A stretch of DNA of 44,058 bases from CAZHPA01 sp964533945 (GCA_964533945.1 CAZHPA010000012.1:1-44058), one strand, 5' to 3'. Numbered from the stretch's first letter, positions 1 to 8,437 are shown. Numbers and translations are program-made. The notes: generated from the letters alone by a model not told the origin.

Positions 1-27
1 ATTGATTACTAAAGCAATTTACAATAA

Positions 28-291
28 GGGACACTAAAATCTGAAGAAGAAACTGAAAAAAATACTTATTTATATGGTGATGATGAAGTTAAAGCTTATC
101 TAAAGCAAATCATGCAATATGATTTACTGACTGCTGAAGAAGAAAGAGAGCTTGCTAAAAGATCTTCTGAAGGTGATACTGAGGCAACTCAGGCTCTTGT
201 TAATGCAAATTTAAGACTTGTTGTAAGCATTGCAAAAAGATATTATAACAGCGGCATTCCTTTCATCGACATTATTGACGAGGCCGCATGA
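28..291 (+). pseudogene. Truncated sigma-70 (RpoD/SigA-like) fragment
   Basis: Frame 1 is open from just after a stop at 25-27 to TGA at 289-291. It encodes a recognisable piece of a primary-type sigma factor: region 1.2 (a V-K-A-Y-L-K-Q-I stretch), the L-L-T-A-E-E-E-R-E-L-A-K-R motif, and region 2.1 with NANLRLVVSIAKRY. In the family the chain continues with 'LIQEGN' and the promoter-binding regions 2.3 to 4. Here it breaks after F-I-D-I-I-D-E-A-A and stops. No ATG, GTG or TTG lies in frame before the conserved part; the first in-frame ATG is at 112. Most of the gene is missing, so I call it a remnant. It lies directly left of the origin, where dnaA would normally end. It could also mark an assembly junction. 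Confidence 0.75.
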
Positions 292-432
292 ATTTGTACT
301 ATAACACATTTGTAATAAATTTAATACTTTTGTAACTTCGTTCATAGTTTTGTAATAAATAGCTCGTTTTTTGCTTATTTTCGTGGACGATTGTGCAAAA
401 AAAATGAAATTTTTCGCAATTTTTCAAAAAAG

Positions 433-558
433 TTATCCACAGGTCAAAAAAGTTATCCACAGTTTTGCAAAAGTTATCCACAGGTTGTGGAAAGTTATCC
501 ACAGGCTCAAACCCCTATGTTTGGCTGGTTTTAGTAAAAAACGCAAAAGTTATCCACA
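433..558 (+). repeat. Five DnaA boxes TTATCCACA
   Basis: Exact copies lie at 433-441, 453-461, 474-482, 495-503 and 550-558, all reading TTATCCACA on the plus strand and each preceded by AG or AAG. An imperfect reverse-facing site (TTGTGGAAAG) sits at 485-494. Start-to-start spacing is 20, 21, 21 and 55 bases, so the first four lie on the same helical face. The protein-like reading frame across this region is only a translation of the repeats. Confidence 0.95.
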
Positions 559-760
559 GTTTTTTGCATCCTTAGATTTATCTGAATCTTATTTTACTAC
601 TACTAGAAAAGAGTTTAGATTGATAGATACACACTTAATATTGTGATACAAATTCTTAAAAGATAAATATAAATCCTTAGGTTTTAAATATAATATTAAT
701 CCTATTGTTAAATAATCTTTTATTTTTTTAAATTAGTAATATGTATATTATAGGATTTAT

Positions 761-802
761 ATATAACGTGCGTATATGTGCGCGCCTGCGCGCGCGTTAT
801 AT
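761..802. repeat. GC-rich alternating purine-pyrimidine inverted repeat
   Basis: The arms ATATAACGTGCG (761-772) and CGCGCGTTATAT (791-802) are complementary except for one position. The interior is strictly alternating purine-pyrimidine over 766-785 and again over 787-797, mostly CG and TG steps. Such DNA can extrude a cruciform or adopt Z-form under negative supercoiling. In this AT-rich window it stands out, and it sits at the edge of the presumed unwinding region of oriC. Confidence 0.7.
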
Positions 803-928
803 GAAGAAATCTTTTTATGAATTTGCACTGTAAATTCCATACAAATACTTTTGGTGCTTTTGTGTTATTTTTTGCTATGTTTTAAAATATTTAAAAAACA
901 AAAATAGCATATGCCAAATTTAGCAAAA

Positions 929-1035
929 ATTCGGGGTAAATTTGCATTTTAATTTTGTTGGGTAGAATTTTATTATAGTATAGAGCTTAAAGCAAATTAA
1001 GACCGTTTTCGTGTTATTTTAGGGTATTGTAGTTT
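929..1035 (+). repeat. dnaN-flanking repeat, copy 1
   Basis: This is one of two copies of a ~107-base sequence that bracket dnaN. The best-conserved blocks are TCGGGGTAAATTTGC near its left end and AAATTAAGACCGTTTTCG plus TGTTATTTT near its right end, followed by GGTATTGTAGTTT. The blocks AAATTTGC (938-945) and GCAAATT (992-998) are complementary and could pair. The copy ends about 36 bases before the dnaN start, so it may hold the dnaN promoter or a control site, but I could not identify a good sigma-A promoter in it. Confidence 0.8.
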
Positions 1036-1071
1036 TTAGATTGAATTTTAGATTGGAGATATGTTAAGCCT

Positions 1072-2202
1072 ATGAAAATTATATGTTCAAAATCAAGTTT
1101 GCTTTCAAGCGTTAATGTTGCTTTAAAAGCTGTTCCATCAAAGCCTAGTTTGCCGGTTTTAGAATGCATTTTGCTTGTTGCTGAACAAGATGGATTTTAT
1201 GTTGTGGGCAACGACCTTGAAATGGGCATTAAAACAACGTTAATGCCTTGTCAAGTTGTTGAAGAAGGTAGTGTTGCCCTTGAAGCAAAGGTTTTTTTTG
1301 AAATTATACGAAGCTTGCCCGACGATTTAATTAACATAGCAATTAATGACAAAAACGCCGCAACTATTTCATGCGGAAATTCAGAATTTAATATTTTGGG
1401 AATTTGTGGGACTGAATTTCCTTTGCCTTTGGAAGTTGAAAAGCTTGATTATGTTACGGTTTCGGCGGTTGCTCTTAAAGCCGTTATACGCCAAACAATA
1501 TTTTCTGTTTCCGTTGATGAATCAAGGCAAGTTTTAACAGGAGAGCTTGTTGAGGCAAAAGACGGCAACTTAAACATCGTTTCCATAGATGGCTACAGAA
1601 TTTCATTCCGCCAAAGCCCTTTGATTTTATTGCCCGAAAAAAACAAAAACTTTAAAAATTTAAAATGCATTGTTCCGGCAAAAGCAATGCAGGAAATTGT
1701 TAAAATAATTCCAAGCGAAGTTGCATTTGAACAAGTTAAAATATATTTTGGGGACAAGCATATTTTATTCGAACTTGAAAACTGCACCGTTACATCAAGA
1801 GTTATTGCCGGAGAATACTTGAGATATGACCAAATATTTACAACCGACTACACAACAAAAGTAACAATCGAGCGCCGCAAAATTTTGCAAAGCTTAGAAC
1901 GTGTTTCTTTAATTGCAGCAAGAGAACAGAAAAAAAACCCTGTAATGCTTAAAGTTGAAAACGATACGCTGTCAATTGCTTCTCAAACCGAAACAGGAGC
2001 TGCAAAAGACCAAATTTCCGTTGAATCGGACGGCGGAAACATTGAAATTGCTTTTAATCCTAAATACTTAATAGACGCTCTGCGCGCCATAGATGAAGAG
2101 TTTGTTTGCTTTTTATTTACAACATCTCTTAGCCCATGCATTATTAGCGGAGCCGAAAACGATAGCGGAAAATATTTAATTTTGCCTCTTAGAATTAAAT
2201 AG
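1072..2202 (+). CDS. dnaN: DNA polymerase III beta subunit (sliding clamp)
   Basis: This encodes the ring-shaped clamp that tethers DNA polymerase III to DNA and recruits repair and replication factors. At 376 residues it has the normal family length, which fits three topologically similar clamp folds of about 120 residues each. The N-terminus (M-K-I-I-C-S-K) and the C-terminal 'LILPLRI' stretch before the end agree with clamp proteins of Firmicutes. The ATG at 1072 follows GGAG at 1055-1058. A tiny frame starting at the ATG at 1061 stops after four codons just over the dnaN start. The gene is first in the dnaN-yaaA-recF-gyrB-gyrA origin cluster and lies between two copies of a long direct repeat. 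Confidence 0.97.
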   Translation: MKIICSKSSLLSSVNVALKAVPSKPSLPVLECILLVAEQDGFYVVGNDLEMGIKTTLMPCQVVEEGSVALEAKVFFEIIRSLPDDLINIAINDKNAATISCGNSEFNILGICGTEFPLPLEVEKLDYVTVSAVALKAVIRQTIFSVSVDESRQVLTGELVEAKDGNLNIVSIDGYRISFRQSPLILLPEKNKNFKNLKCIVPAKAMQEIVKIIPSEVAFEQVKIYFGDKHILFELENCTVTSRVIAGEYLRYDQIFTTDYTTKVTIERRKILQSLERVSLIAAREQKKNPVMLKVENDTLSIASQTETGAAKDQISVESDGGNIEIAFNPKYLIDALRAIDEEFVCFLFTTSLSPCIISGAENDSGKYLILPLRIK

Positions 2203-2248
2203 TATTATACAATTTGTTAATTTTAAACACATGTGTATTTTTAATAAA

Positions 2249-2357
2249 ATTTCGGGGTAAATTTGCGTTTTAATTTTTATATAGTATTTTTTACTACTGC
2301 ATACAGTTTGAAACAAATTAAGACCGTTTTCGTGTTATTTTGCGGTATTGTAGTTTA
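2249..2357 (+). repeat. dnaN-flanking repeat, copy 2
   Basis: This second copy of the sequence found before dnaN lies in the 324-base gap between dnaN and yaaA. It shares TCGGGGTAAATTTGC at the left and a run of about 28 identical bases around AAGACCGTTTTCGTG at the right, ending in GGTATTGTAGTTT. The middle has diverged. It lies 44 bases upstream of a clear promoter for yaaA-recF. Nothing else gene-like was seen in the gap. Confidence 0.8.
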
Positions 2358-2400
2358 ACAATATGCAATTCATTTTTTATTGGGTTTAAATTATTTTGGA

Positions 2401-2429
2401 TTGCAACCTTTGTGTTTATGTGTTATAAT
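2401..2429 (+). promoter_or_regulatory. Sigma-A promoter for yaaA-recF
   Basis: TTGCAA at 2401-2406 and a perfect TATAAT at 2424-2429 are separated by exactly 17 bases. It lies about 100 bases before the yaaA start, so yaaA-recF and perhaps the gyrase genes can be transcribed independently of dnaN. Confidence 0.75.
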
Positions 2430-2526
2430 TTTATTATATAAACTTATTTTAAATTATAAAGCTTGTCTAAATTTACAAAAAATGGTTAACAATACAGAAA
2501 AGCCCTTTTAAGGAGAGCCATTTACC

Positions 2527-2823
2527 ATGAATAAAAATAAAATGCAAAATATAAAAATAAAAACGCCCCCAATACGATTAAGCCAGCTATTAAAGCTTTC
2601 GGGAATAGTTGCTTGCGGAGCAGATGCAAAAGCTTTAATTAAAGCCGAATTAGTATGCGTAAACGGTGCTGTTGCACTGGAAAGAGGGAAAAAAATATAC
2701 CCAAACGACATTGTGGCAGTAGATAATAAATTTTTCTTAAAAGTTTCTTCAGACTTTTTAGAACAGCCGTTAAAACAAGAAAATCAAGAAAAACAGGAGA
2801 AAGACGCTAACGACAGGGTGTGA
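2527..2823 (+). CDS. yaaA: S4-domain RNA-binding protein YaaA/RlbA
   Basis: This small protein (98 residues) consists mostly of one S4 RNA-binding fold at about residues 14-70. It shows the pattern R-L-S-Q-L-L-K-L-S-G followed by K-A-L-I-K-A-E-L-V-C-V-N-G. Such proteins sit between dnaN and recF in Bacillus and many Clostridia and are thought to bind ribosomal RNA or ribosomes. The Lys/Glu-rich tail is extra. The start follows a strong AAGGAG at about 2510. The stop lies 4 bases before the recF start, so the two genes are translationally coupled. Homology is clear; the precise role is not known from sequence. Confidence 0.88.
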   Translation: MNKNKMQNIKIKTPPIRLSQLLKLSGIVACGADAKALIKAELVCVNGAVALERGKKIYPNDIVAVDNKFFLKVSSDFLEQPLKQENQEKQEKDANDRV

Positions 2824-2827
2824 TGTT

Positions 2828-3922
2828 ATGCATATTAAAAGCGTTTCCTTAAGGAATTTTAGAAATATTTTAAAACAAGATGTTACCTTGTGCAAAGGCA
2901 TTAACATATTGTGTGGAAGCAATGCTCAAGGCAAAACAAATTTTCTTGAAGCAATATATTTCTGCAGCACAGGGCGTTCGCAAAGAAGCCATAGCGACAA
3001 AGAATTAATTAATTTTTCGTCAAACGATTCCCACTTACACATTAGCATAATAAACGAGCAAAACTGCGATAAAATAGACGTTCACTTAAAAAAAGATTCA
3101 AGAAAAGGTATGGCAGTAAACGGCATTGCCGTAAACAAGCTTTCAGAACTTTTTGGAGTGCTTTTGTGCGTTATATTTTCCCCCGAAGATTTGCAGCTTA
3201 TTAAAGCTGGACCTTCCCAACGGCGAAAATTTATTGATATGGAACTTTGCCAATTAAGCAAAGTTTATTATTATTCTCTCCAGCAATATTATAAAGCTTT
3301 AAACCAACGCAACGCCTTAATTAAATCTATAAGGCGAGATAAAGAACACAAAAAAAGCCTTTTTGCTTGGGATGAACAACTTGTATATTATGGTGTTAAA
3401 ATTATAGATTATAGAGCGGAATTTACAGAAAACTTGAATAAAATTGCAAAAGAAATCCATGGAAGCATAACAAACGGCAAAGAAGCTTTGCAAATGCTTT
3501 ATAAGCCAAATATACAGGCAGACAGCTTTGCAGAAAAGCTTGCAAAAAACGTTGAGCGTGATGTTTTAATGGGCAGCACAACAACTGGAATTCACAAAGA
3601 CGATATTGTTTTTTATATAGGCGGCAAAGATGCCAAAATTTATAGCTCTCAAGGGCAACAAAGAACAGCGTGTCTTGCTGCTAAACTTGCAGAAATTGAA
3701 ATAATTAAATATAATAAATTAAATACGCCTGTGCTATTACTTGACGACGTTTTATCAGAGCTTGATTTTCAACGCCAAAGCTATTTAATACATAAAATTA
3801 AAAATTTACAAACAATACTAACTTGCACAGGGGCGGGAATTGACGATATTTTTAAAAAATTGCAGAAAGACAGCAATAAAATCTATGAAGTTGAAAATGG
3901 ACAATTTAAATCAAAAAACTAA
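2828..3922 (+). CDS. recF: DNA replication and repair protein RecF
   Basis: RecF is an SMC-like ABC ATPase that works with RecO and RecR to load RecA at single-strand gaps. The Walker A motif (G-S-N-A-Q-G-K-T) is near residues 31-38. The signature region follows the 'FIDMELCQ' segment, where the S-S-Q-G-Q-Q-R-T motif is found. Walker B L-L-L-D-D-V-L-S-E-L-D is near residue 300. The 364-residue length is normal. The ATG at 2828 lies just after the yaaA stop with only a weak ribosome site (CAGGGTG), consistent with coupling. gyrB follows after 52 bases. Confidence 0.96.
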   Translation: MHIKSVSLRNFRNILKQDVTLCKGINILCGSNAQGKTNFLEAIYFCSTGRSQRSHSDKELINFSSNDSHLHISIINEQNCDKIDVHLKKDSRKGMAVNGIAVNKLSELFGVLLCVIFSPEDLQLIKAGPSQRRKFIDMELCQLSKVYYYSLQQYYKALNQRNALIKSIRRDKEHKKSLFAWDEQLVYYGVKIIDYRAEFTENLNKIAKEIHGSITNGKEALQMLYKPNIQADSFAEKLAKNVERDVLMGSTTTGIHKDDIVFYIGGKDAKIYSSQGQQRTACLAAKLAEIEIIKYNKLNTPVLLLDDVLSELDFQRQSYLIHKIKNLQTILTCTGAGIDDIFKKLQKDSNKIYEVENGQFKSKN

Positions 3923-3974
3923 ATGATTTTAATGGTTTTTAAGGATTTAAAGATTGAAAGAGGGTTAATAAGGC

Positions 3975-5873
3975 ATGGAATACAATGAAAATCAAATTCA
4001 AGTTTTGGAAGGTCTGGAAGCTGTCAGAAAACGCCCCGGAATGTACATTGGCACAACTTCAAGCCGAGGGCTTCATCATTTGGTTTATGAAATTGTTGAT
4101 AACGCCGTTGATGAAGCTTTAGCCGGATATTGTAGCGAAATTGAAGTTACAGTTCACGAAGGTGATTGTATTTCCGTTAAAGACAACGGAAGGGGAATAC
4201 CCGTAGGCATTCAGGCTCAAAAAGGCGTATCGGCTGTTGAAGTTGTTTTTACGGTGCTTCATGCAGGCGGAAAATTCGGCGGTGGTGGCTATAAAGTTTC
4301 AGGCGGACTTCATGGAGTTGGCGCATCGGTCGTTAATGCGCTTTCTGAATATTTAACCGTTCAAGTTTACACAGATGGCAAAATTTACGAACAAACGTTT
4401 TCAAGGGGTGAAGTTAAAAGTCCGCTAACTGTAATTGGGGAAACTAACGAATGCGGAACATATATTTATTTTAAGCCCGATTGTTTGATATTTGAAAGCT
4501 TGGAGTTTAGCTTTGATTCCTTAAAGCAGCGCTTACAAGAAACCGCTTTTTTAACTAAAGGTTTAAAAATAATTTTAACCGACAGACGCACGGAAGCTAT
4601 AAAAACACGAACATTTTTTTACGAAGGCGGAATTGTGCAATTTGTAGAACATATAAACAAAAACAAAACTGCAATTTACGACAAAGTGTTTTATGCAGAA
4701 GGTGAACGTGACGGAATTTTTGTTGAAGTTGCACTACAACATAACGATGACTTTCACGAAAGCACGTTTTCTTTTGTTAATAATATTAATACAATAGACG
4801 GCGGAATGCACGTTGTGGGTTTTAGAACAGGGCTTACAAAAACTATAAACGATTATGGGCGAAAATTTGGGCTTCTTAAAGAAAGTGAGAAAAATCTTTC
4901 GGGTGAAGACGCTAGAGAAGGATTAACAGCCGTAATTAGCATTAAAATAAGCGAACCGCAATTTGAAGGGCAAACTAAAACAAAACTTGGAAATTCTGAA
5001 GCAAGAAATGCCGTTGAATCTATACTTTCAGAGCATTTGGGATATTTTCTTGAAGAAAACCCGGCAATTGGCAAAATCATTATAGAAAAAGGCTTGGTTG
5101 CTTCCCGTGCAAGAGCTGCTGCAAAAAAAGCAAGGGAACTTGTAAGGCGCAAAACGGCGCTTGAAAGTAGCCGCCTACCAGGAAAGCTTTCCGATTGCTC
5201 TGAACGTGACCCTTCAAAGTGCGAACTATACATCGTTGAGGGTAATTCTGCAGGAGGTTCGGCAAAAAGCGCAAGAACACCAACAACCCAAGCAATTTTG
5301 CCTCTTAGAGGAAAAATTATGAATGTTGAAAAGTCACGCCTTGATAAAATTTTATCAAACGAGGAAATTAAGTCTATGATTTTGGCGTTTGGAACGGGAA
5401 TACACGACGATTTCGATATTTCAAAGCTTAGATACCACAAAATAGTTATTATGACCGACGCAGATGTTGACGGGGCGCACATTCGCACACTTTTGCTAAC
5501 TTTTATGTATCGCTATATGGTGCAGCTAATTGAACAAGGGTATGTTTATATTGCGCAACCACCGCTTTATAAAGTCGAAAAAGGCAAAAAGCAATATTAT
5601 GCTTACAGTGATGCAGAACTTAATAAAATTTTGACTGAAATAGGGCGCGACGGAATTAAACCAATTCAACGCTATAAAGGTTTGGGCGAAATGGATGCAG
5701 TGCAGCTTTGGGAAACAACAATGAACCCTGAAAAACGCATACTTTTGCAAGTTACCGTTGATGACGCCGTGCTTGCCGATGAAATTTTTACACAGCTTAT
5801 GGGAGATAAAGTAGAGCCAAGACGTGAATTTATTAACGAATATGCAGGGTATGTAACAAATTTGGATATATAA
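3975..5873 (+). CDS. gyrB: DNA gyrase subunit B
   Basis: This is the ATPase subunit of gyrase, which drives negative supercoiling with GyrA. The N-terminal GHKL ATPase (E-I-V-D-N-A-V-D-E-A, then G-R-G-I-P and G-G-L-H-G-V-G) leads into the transducer and a C-terminal TOPRIM domain. The TOPRIM shows catalytic E422 in V-E-G-N-S-A-G-G and the metal-binding D495-A-D-V-D499. The length (632) is normal for Firmicutes. One residue is odd: position 424 is Asn where the usual motif is EGDSAGG; the corresponding E. coli residue is Asp426, known for quinolone resistance when changed to Asn. The following K-S-A-R-T-P-T-T-Q also differs from the common R-D-R form. A ribosome site (AGAGGG) precedes the start. 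Confidence 0.97.
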   Translation: MEYNENQIQVLEGLEAVRKRPGMYIGTTSSRGLHHLVYEIVDNAVDEALAGYCSEIEVTVHEGDCISVKDNGRGIPVGIQAQKGVSAVEVVFTVLHAGGKFGGGGYKVSGGLHGVGASVVNALSEYLTVQVYTDGKIYEQTFSRGEVKSPLTVIGETNECGTYIYFKPDCLIFESLEFSFDSLKQRLQETAFLTKGLKIILTDRRTEAIKTRTFFYEGGIVQFVEHINKNKTAIYDKVFYAEGERDGIFVEVALQHNDDFHESTFSFVNNINTIDGGMHVVGFRTGLTKTINDYGRKFGLLKESEKNLSGEDAREGLTAVISIKISEPQFEGQTKTKLGNSEARNAVESILSEHLGYFLEENPAIGKIIIEKGLVASRARAAAKKARELVRRKTALESSRLPGKLSDCSERDPSKCELYIVEGNSAGGSAKSARTPTTQAILPLRGKIMNVEKSRLDKILSNEEIKSMILAFGTGIHDDFDISKLRYHKIVIMTDADVDGAHIRTLLLTFMYRYMVQLIEQGYVYIAQPPLYKVEKGKKQYYAYSDAELNKILTEIGRDGIKPIQRYKGLGEMDAVQLWETTMNPEKRILLQVTVDDAVLADEIFTQLMGDKVEPRREFINEYAGYVTNLDI

Positions 5874-5974
5874 TAAATTAATAACTGTTAGCTTATGTAT
5901 AATTATTCAAAAAGCTAAAAAATATTCACGTATAATTATGCAGTTGAATTAGAAAGTATTAGGGGAATAACAAC

Positions 5975-8437
5975 ATGGATAAAATACTACCAATAAATTT
6001 GGAATCGGAAATGCGAAAATCATACATTGATTATGCCATGAGCGTTATTGTTGCAAGGGCATTGCCCGATGTTCGGGATGGATTAAAGCCTGTTCATCGC
6101 CGCATACTTTTTGCTATGAACGAGCTTAATTTAGAACCAAATAAAGCATATAAAAAATCTGCCCGTATTGTCGGCGATACAATGGGTAAATACCACCCTC
6201 ACGGCGACGCTTCAATATACGATGCTATGGTACGGTTGGCGCAAGATTTTTCAATGCGCTATATGTTAGTTGATGGTCATGGAAACTTTGGCTCACTAGA
6301 CGGCGACGGAGCAGCAGCGCAAAGATATACAGAAGCAAGATTAAGCAAAATTTCTGTTGAAATGCTAAAAGATATTGAAAAAGACACTGTTGACTTTGTG
6401 CCTAATTACGACGAAGAATTGAAAGAACCGGCTATACTCCCTTCTCGCTTTCCCAATCTTTTGGTAAACGGTTCTTCCGGAATTGCCGTTGGTATGGCAA
6501 CTAACATTCCGCCGCACAATTTAAACGAAGTTATTGATGCCGTATTTAAAATAATTGACAACTTTACGCTTGAAAGCCGCGAAACAGATATTAAAGAATT
6601 AACGTCAATAATAAAAGCCCCAGATTTTCCAACAGGAGCAACAATTTTGGGAACAAGCGGAATTAAAGCGGCATATAGAACAGGGCGTGGCAAAATTACA
6701 GTCCGTTCAAAAGCTTTAGTTGAAAATAATTCAATAATTGTAACAGAAATACCATATCAAGTTAATAAAGCACGCCTAGTAGAAAAAATTGGAACGCTTG
6801 TTGTAGAGAAAAAAATCGAGGGTATTTCAGATATTAGAGACGAATCTGACAGAACAGGCGTTAGAATTGTTGTGGATTTAAAAAAAGGCGCAAACGCAAA
6901 TATTGTTTTAAATAAATTATATAAATATTCGCAAATGCAAGAAACGTTTAGTGTTAATATGGTTGCGCTTGTTAACAATAAACCGCAAACGCTTAATTTA
7001 AAACAAATGCTTGTTTATTATATAGAGCATCAAAAGCAAGTGGTTTCAAGACGAACTAAATTTGAACTTAGAAAAGCCGAAGAACGTATGCACATTTTAA
7101 AAGGTTATTTAGCTGTGCTTGATAACTTAGATGATGCTTTAAACGTAATAAAAAGTTCAAAAGATACGCAAACGGCAAAAGAAGCGCTAAGTGCTTTGTT
7201 TAACTTGTCTGAAAAGCAAACACAAGCAATAATTGAAATGCGTCTTAGAAATTTAACGGGGCTTGAACAGGAAAAAATTGAAGCCGAATTTTTAGAGCTT
7301 GAAAAATTAATTAAATACTTTACTGATATTTTGGCAGATGAAAAAGAACTATATGGCGTAATTCGTAGTGAATTAGAAGTAATTAAAACTAAATTTGCAG
7401 ATGTTCGCCGTACCGAAATTGTTAAAGAAGATGTTGAAATTGAAGAAGAAGATTTAATTGACGAGGAAGCAAGCGTTATAACGCTAACTGTTTTAGATTA
7501 CATAAAACGCCTTCCTCTTAACACATACCGTAGCCAAAACCGTGGAGGACGTGGCGTTATTGGAATGCAAACACGGGAAGAAGATGTTGTTAAAAACGTT
7601 TTTATTGCAAGCACACATGATTTTATATTGTTTTTTACAACGCTTGGCAAAGTTTTTTGCATTAAAGCATACGAAATACCAGAAGCCGGAAGAGTGGCAA
7701 AAGGGCTGGCAATTATTAACCTTCTTTCTTTAAGCAATGGGGAAAAAATAGCTGCAGTTGTCCCTGTTAAAAACTTTAACAGCAACGAATTTATTATGAT
7801 GATTACAAAAAATGGAACAGCCAAAAAAACCCATATATCACAATTTGCAAACATTAGAAAAGACGGTCTAAGAGCTATTAACTTTAGAGGTGACGACCAA
7901 TTAGTAGCTGTTTTAAAAACAGACGGCGAAAAAGAAATTTTTGTTGCAACTAAAGCCGGTTTGGGGCTTAGATTTAAAGAAGAGGAAGTTCGCCCTATGG
8001 GGAGAGTTGCAGCAGGCGTTCGTGCAATACGTCTTTCGCAAAATGATTGCGTTGTTTCGGCAGATATTTTGGACGATGACGTTTACAGCCAATTAATTTT
8101 TGTTTCAAGCCTAGGGTTTGGCAAACGCACCGATAAAGACGAATTTTTATTGCACCATAGAGGTGGTAGAGGTGCTAAAATATATAAAGTTACCGAGAAA
8201 ACGGGCGATATAGTGGGGGTTGCAAAAGTAAACGAAAAAGAAGAATTAATACTTATAAATTCAGATGGTGTTATTTTGCGGCTTAGAGTTTCCGATATTT
8301 CAACAAAAGGGCGTGTAACCCAAGGTGTTAAATTAATTAGCTTGGGAGAAGAAAGCACTGTAATAAGCATGGCTGTTATAAGTGAAGAAAATATTGAAAG
8401 TATCGAAAATATTGAAAACGAAGAAGAAACTTGCTAA
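5975..8437 (+). CDS. gyrA: DNA gyrase subunit A
   Basis: GyrA is the cleavage-religation subunit of gyrase. The winged-helix/tower core carries the active-site Tyr118 in A-A-Q-R-Y-T-E-A-R. A C-terminal beta-pinwheel for DNA wrapping contains the GyrA box Q-N-R-G-G-R-G near residue 520. The quinolone-determining region reads H74-P-H-G-D-A-S-I-Y-D83. Ala79 occupies the position of E. coli Ser83, while Asp83 matches Asp87. The 820-residue length is normal, and the tail is acidic. It follows gyrB by 101 bases with an AGGGG site before the ATG. The gap holds a weak inverted repeat (TTAGCTT/AAGCTAA at 5888-5918) of uncertain role. Confidence 0.97.
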   Translation: MDKILPINLESEMRKSYIDYAMSVIVARALPDVRDGLKPVHRRILFAMNELNLEPNKAYKKSARIVGDTMGKYHPHGDASIYDAMVRLAQDFSMRYMLVDGHGNFGSLDGDGAAAQRYTEARLSKISVEMLKDIEKDTVDFVPNYDEELKEPAILPSRFPNLLVNGSSGIAVGMATNIPPHNLNEVIDAVFKIIDNFTLESRETDIKELTSIIKAPDFPTGATILGTSGIKAAYRTGRGKITVRSKALVENNSIIVTEIPYQVNKARLVEKIGTLVVEKKIEGISDIRDESDRTGVRIVVDLKKGANANIVLNKLYKYSQMQETFSVNMVALVNNKPQTLNLKQMLVYYIEHQKQVVSRRTKFELRKAEERMHILKGYLAVLDNLDDALNVIKSSKDTQTAKEALSALFNLSEKQTQAIIEMRLRNLTGLEQEKIEAEFLELEKLIKYFTDILADEKELYGVIRSELEVIKTKFADVRRTEIVKEDVEIEEEDLIDEEASVITLTVLDYIKRLPLNTYRSQNRGGRGVIGMQTREEDVVKNVFIASTHDFILFFTTLGKVFCIKAYEIPEAGRVAKGLAIINLLSLSNGEKIAAVVPVKNFNSNEFIMMITKNGTAKKTHISQFANIRKDGLRAINFRGDDQLVAVLKTDGEKEIFVATKAGLGLRFKEEEVRPMGRVAAGVRAIRLSQNDCVVSADILDDDVYSQLIFVSSLGFGKRTDKDEFLLHHRGGRGAKIYKVTEKTGDIVGVAKVNEKEELILINSDGVILRLRVSDISTKGRVTQGVKLISLGEESTVISMAVISEENIESIENIENEEETC

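Larger units (their letters stand above)
429..810. other. oriC: Chromosomal replication origin (oriC) with DnaA-box cluster
   Basis: A 780-base non-coding stretch before dnaN carries five perfect DnaA boxes (TTATCCACA), all in the same direction, starting at 433, 453, 474, 495 and 550. The first four are spaced 20-21 bases apart, two helical turns. A TACTACTACTAG run at 593-604 resembles the DnaA-trio motif (3'-GAT-5' on the minus strand) on which DnaA melts DNA. Very AT-rich DNA at 678-751 follows, flanked by perfect 11-base inverted arms (667-677 and 752-762), then a GC-rich alternating hairpin at 761-802. In Firmicutes the incC part of oriC lies between dnaA and dnaN, and dnaN does follow. 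I saw no parS site. Confidence 0.9.

Noticed and set aside
371..646. A 91-codon plus-strand frame in the origin region
   Set aside because: Its repeated V-I-H-R pattern is just a translation of the DnaA boxes; no ribosome site and no family.
4853..5488. A 211-codon minus-strand frame
   Set aside because: It is the antisense shadow of the highly conserved gyrB coding sequence.
5888..5936. Terminator or promoter between gyrB and gyrA
   Set aside because: The inverted repeat has a 17-base loop and only 7-base arms, and the two TATAAT-like hexamers lack a matching -35.
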